This document shows positions 8,388 through 9,942 of a stretch of 9,942 nucleotides of DNA, in pieces. The translations under genes and the position numbers were made by a program. The first letter of the stretch is position 1; every line of letters begins with the position of its first letter. The notes under the pieces are model-generated. The model searched no databases. It was given only the letters and a program-made list of their open reading frames with translations, and was not told the origin of the DNA. Origin of the DNA: Paenibacillaceae bacterium (GTDB taxonomy: Bacteria > Bacillota > Bacilli > Paenibacillales > NBRC-103111); the NCBI GenBank assembly GCA_020697475.1, contig JAJFMO010000072.1, forward strand, positions 1 to 9,942, in the 5' to 3' direction.

Positions 8388-8401
8388 TGTTATCGATATC
8401 A
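8388..8401 (-). promoter_or_regulatory. cre-like / LacI-family operator upstream of the sulfatase operon
   Basis: On the minus strand the 14-mer TGATATCGATAACA matches the Bacillus catabolite-response consensus TGWAANCGNTNWCA at every defined position except one (T for A at position 4). It is an almost perfect palindrome around a central CG, as expected for CcpA and other LacI-family regulators. It sits about 31 nt upstream of the first sulfatase start, where it would overlap the start of transcription or the early leader. A looser outer repeat (GTTGTGAT/ATAACAAC, 7 of 8) spans 8386-8416 around it. Site quality is seen directly; CcpA as the binder is inferred. Confidence 0.55.
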
Positions 8402-8403
8402 TC

Positions 8404-8432
8404 AAACTATCACAACGATTCCGACAATTCAA
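8404..8432 (-). promoter_or_regulatory. Weak candidate promoter for the sulfatase operon
   Basis: TTGAAT (8427-8432) and TAGTTT (8404-8409) are 17 nt apart, which would place the transcription start inside the cre-like site. An alternative is TTGCCT (8459-8464) with TTAAAT (8436-8441), also 17 nt apart. Neither -10 box is strong, so I can only say that a promoter is likely in this 129-nt gap. Confidence 0.25.
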
Positions 8433-8485
8433 ACTATTTAATTAAAGCACCCACCAGCAGGCAAATTCACTCCGAACTGCCTAAT

Positions 8486-9046
8486 TTAAATTCCTTCCTT
8501 CAAATCTCCAAAATGATTGCGCCACTCCCAACGTTCAGCAAATTCAATGGCGGATGTCAGCGCTTCACGACATTGGCGTATAAAAGTGTCTGAATATTTG
8601 TACTTGTCAATCGCTTGGATAAATTCCTCTTCGTCCAATATTTCCGTTGGATGCCCTTTTCTTTTATTCACGTCCAACTCGTAATCGAAATATCTTAACT
8701 TCATTGTTTCCAGTTGAAATGGTGAGGCAATATTGATGTATACTTGCATTGCGTCCCCACGATCGTCGTAAATCTCAATCAAGTTAAAATTGCAATTTGC
8801 CCAGTAAAAGGCTCGACTATTGAATTTCATATTCCATGTGACTCCGGGCTCGAAAGTGATATCGCCAATTTTATTGCGCGTAACGATGCAACTTGAACTT
8901 ATGTACTCAACCTCACTATTCCACCATCGATAGGCAGTGCCATCTGCATGTAAGGCAGTAACATTAATTAATTGTCCAACAATCTGAAATCCCGCCCCTT
9001 CGTCCTGCCAATTTGTTTCCCCGTAGTCATCGTCTTCAACCTCTCC
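8486..9046 (-). CDS. DUF402 (FomD/Ntdp-like) protein, 5' end unresolved, possible pseudogene
   Basis: The frame encodes a DUF402 protein, the family of YgaC/Ntdp and FomD nucleotide hydrolases that use divalent metal. Seen in order: GTAYRWWNSEVEY, a Trp-rich strand; FYWANCNFNLIEIYDDRGD; YINIASPF; the acidic metal-binding signature FDYELDV; and PTEILDEEEF, then a C-terminal helix. Coordinates give the open frame, not a proven start. The first ATG in frame is at 8830 (114 aa), but it cuts off the conserved RWW strand, so it is unlikely to be the true start. Upstream to the TAG at 9047 there is no ATG, GTG or TTG in this frame. A well-placed SD (GGGAGAGG, 9040-9047) and an ATG at 9030 exist, but in a frame one base off that stops after 20 codons. 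A one-base frameshift early in the gene, or a rare start such as ATT, would explain this. Function in vivo is uncertain. Confidence 0.7.
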   Translation of the reverse strand, partial: GEVEDDDYGETNWQDEGAGFQIVGQLINVTALHADGTAYRWWNSEVEYISSSCIVTRNKIGDITFEPGVTWNMKFNSRAFYWANCNFNLIEIYDDRGDAMQVYINIASPFQLETMKLRYFDYELDVNKRKGHPTEILDEEEFIQAIDKYKYSDTFIRQCREALTSAIEFAERWEWRNHFGDLKEGI

Positions 9047-9499
9047 CTAAATCAATTCTGTTAATTCATTCGTCATCTGTTCGACCAGTTCTGGTCTGCC
9101 ATGAAATTGAGCCGGGGTATTCTGGAACAAGTGAATACACCAATGTCCGTTGTTCTTAGCGGCAACTATGGTATGATGTGTATTCACATTCCGATTCAAA
9201 ACCGCTTGTCCATCGGGAACCATGCCGGCAATCGCGCGAACCACCGCCACATTTTCCGCTAAAAATCTCACATCTTTAACCTTATAAACAAATTTGGCTG
9301 TCAGATGATGATCGAACACTGCTTTAAGGTGCGCATAAATTTCCTCACGTCCAACCGACTGACTTCCGTCATAGCCGATACTCTCCCCTTCTTCGGCAAA
9401 CCGGTCCGCCATCGAACGGGCATCGCGCTCGTTCCAAGCTTCCACCAAGCGTTGATAAAGTTCCTTAACCTCATTAATTTCTTTATGAGAAATATTCAT
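9047..9499 (-). CDS. SnoaL-like / SgcJ-EcaC family NTF2-fold protein
   Basis: A 150-aa protein with the SnoaL/NTF2-like cone fold, closest in character to the SgcJ/EcaC family. It has an N-terminal helix with LVEAWNERDARSMADRFAEEG, then GREEIYAHLKAVFDHH and VRFLAENVAVVRAIAGM, and a last strand HTIVAAKNNGHWCIHLFQNTP. Length is normal for a complete member. Such proteins are small-molecule binders, isomerases or of unknown role; no specific reaction can be named. Start: ATG at 9499 lies 8 nt after GGGAGG, while the in-frame ATG at 9505 is only 2 nt from it, so I choose 9499. The gene is divergent from the sensor at 9626 and precedes the DUF402 frame, which continues in the same reading frame after the TAG. 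No signal peptide. Confidence 0.85.
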   Translation of the reverse strand: MNISHKEINEVKELYQRLVEAWNERDARSMADRFAEEGESIGYDGSQSVGREEIYAHLKAVFDHHLTAKFVYKVKDVRFLAENVAVVRAIAGMVPDGQAVLNRNVNTHHTIVAAKNNGHWCIHLFQNTPAQFHGRPELVEQMTNELTELI

Positions 9500-9507
9500 C
9501 GCCATAA

Positions 9508-9513
9508 CCTCCC
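9508..9513 (-). promoter_or_regulatory. Ribosome binding site deciding the SnoaL-like start
   Basis: GGGAGG on the minus strand is 8 nt before ATG 9499 and 2 nt before ATG 9505, favouring the shorter protein. Confidence 0.7.
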
Positions 9514-9548
9514 GTAAAACAATTGCCTACATTTTACATCACTTTTTT

Positions 9549-9577
9549 ATTATTGAGAAATCTTATTGTATTGTCAT
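9549..9577 (-). promoter_or_regulatory. Candidate sigma-A promoter, leftward (SnoaL-like gene)
   Basis: ATGACA (-35, 9572-9577) and AATAAT (-10, 9549-9554) are 17 nt apart; each box matches the consensus at 5 of 6 positions. Transcription would start near 9542, leaving a leader of about 40 nt. The -35 box overlaps the -10 box of the rightward promoter. Confidence 0.55.
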
Positions 9578-9582
9578 ATAAT
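9553..9582 (+). promoter_or_regulatory. Candidate sigma-A promoter, rightward (membrane sensor gene)
   Basis: TTGAGA (-35, 9553-9558, 5 of 6) and a perfect TATAAT (-10, 9577-9582) are 18 nt apart. Transcription would start near 9589, about 37 nt before the ATG. It occupies the same DNA as the leftward promoter. Confidence 0.6.
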
Positions 9583-9625
9583 AAAATCCGGAATACATGA
9601 GATCTGTGAGAAGAGGGAATATACA

Positions 9626-9942
9626 ATGAGATTTAACCAATTGAAAATCCCCCTTTTCTACCAATACTTGCTGTCCTATTTATTACTATTGATTATTCCC
9701 TTGTCCATCATCGGAGGGTTTGTCTACACCTATTACACGGCTGAGCTTAAGAGGCAAGTTACAAGCTACAATGAGAGAATGATGTTGCAACTTCAAAATA
9801 ATCTCGATTCCAACATTAAAGATATCGTGAAATTTAGCTTAAAGTTGTCGACGGAATCGGGCCTGACCCCTTATGCGTTAGAGAACAATTACAACGAGTA
9901 CTACGCTAAGCGTCTCTTAAGCTATCCCGAAACGAATGTTTT
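9626..9942 (+). CDS. Membrane sensor/regulator N-terminus (AraC-type or YesM-type), 3' end outside window
   Basis: The first 105 codons of a larger protein on the plus strand. The ATG at 9626 follows GAGGG by 8 nt. After a short basic start (MRFNQLKIPLFYQ) there is one strong membrane helix, about residues 12-35 (YLLSYLLLLIIPLSIIGGFV). An extracytoplasmic segment then begins with a helical stretch rich in Gln and Asn (ELKRQVTSYNERMMLQLQNN). This layout is typical of two Paenibacillus-type families: large one-component AraC regulators with an outside sensor domain, and YesM-like histidine kinases of sugar-responsive two-component systems. The output domain lies beyond the edge, so I cannot decide, though the start looks more like the AraC type. 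It may control nearby genes, including the divergent SnoaL-like gene, but this is only position-based. Confidence 0.75.
   Translation, partial: MRFNQLKIPLFYQYLLSYLLLLIIPLSIIGGFVYTYYTAELKRQVTSYNERMMLQLQNNLDSNIKDIVKFSLKLSTESGLTPYALENNYNEYYAKRLLSYPETNV

Noticed and set aside
8461..8485. AGGCA...TGCCT hairpin after the DUF402 stop as a terminator
   Set aside because: Only a 5-bp outer stem with an imperfect interior, and no T-run follows it in either direction.
9015..9025. GGGAAAC slippery heptamer as a programmed -1 frameshift in the DUF402 gene
   Set aside because: In the frame starting at ATG 9030 the codons are GGG AAA CAA, not G GGA AAC, so the heptamer is out of phase. I also saw no stable downstream structure.

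Overview
The window looks like the chromosome of a Gram-positive Bacillota, most likely a Paenibacillus or close relative. The main evidence is a PolC-type (not DnaE-type) replicative DNA polymerase III alpha chain. Supporting signs are strong Shine-Dalgarno (SD) sequences, frequent TTG starts, a CcpA/LacI-type operator, and a membrane sensor of the AraC/YesM style common in that group. The genus is an inference.

Almost everything is on the minus strand. Reading in the direction of transcription: (i) 9499-8486 holds a SnoaL/SgcJ-type small protein, followed by a DUF402 (FomD/Ntdp-like) gene whose 5' end is unresolved. Its conserved frame is open back to the SnoaL stop codon but contains no ordinary start before an internal ATG. 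(ii) 8356-4768 holds a tightly packed catabolic operon: two cytoplasmic formylglycine-type sulfatases and a calcineurin-type phosphoesterase, joined by 4-bp stop/start overlaps (TTGA, then ATGA). A cre-like palindrome lies just upstream of it. (iii) 4558-1 holds a GNAT acetyltransferase and polC, also joined by a TTGA overlap, with their own consensus -10 box. polC runs off the left edge with about 1371 codons present. (iv) The only real plus-strand gene starts at 9626 and runs off the right edge. It is the N-terminal membrane part of a sensor or regulator, divergent from the SnoaL gene, and the two predicted promoters overlap almost completely.

The second unit probably releases sulfate, and possibly phosphate, from imported sulfated carbohydrate fragments. 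No protein of the unit has a signal peptide, and the cre-like site suggests carbon catabolite control. The sulfatase-activating enzyme (anSME or FGE) and a transporter are not in the window. polC is a housekeeping gene whose expression appears partly tied to the acetyltransferase in front of it. I see no RNA genes, CRISPR arrays, insertion sequences or convincing intrinsic terminators. The other long open frames on the plus strand lie antisense to these genes.
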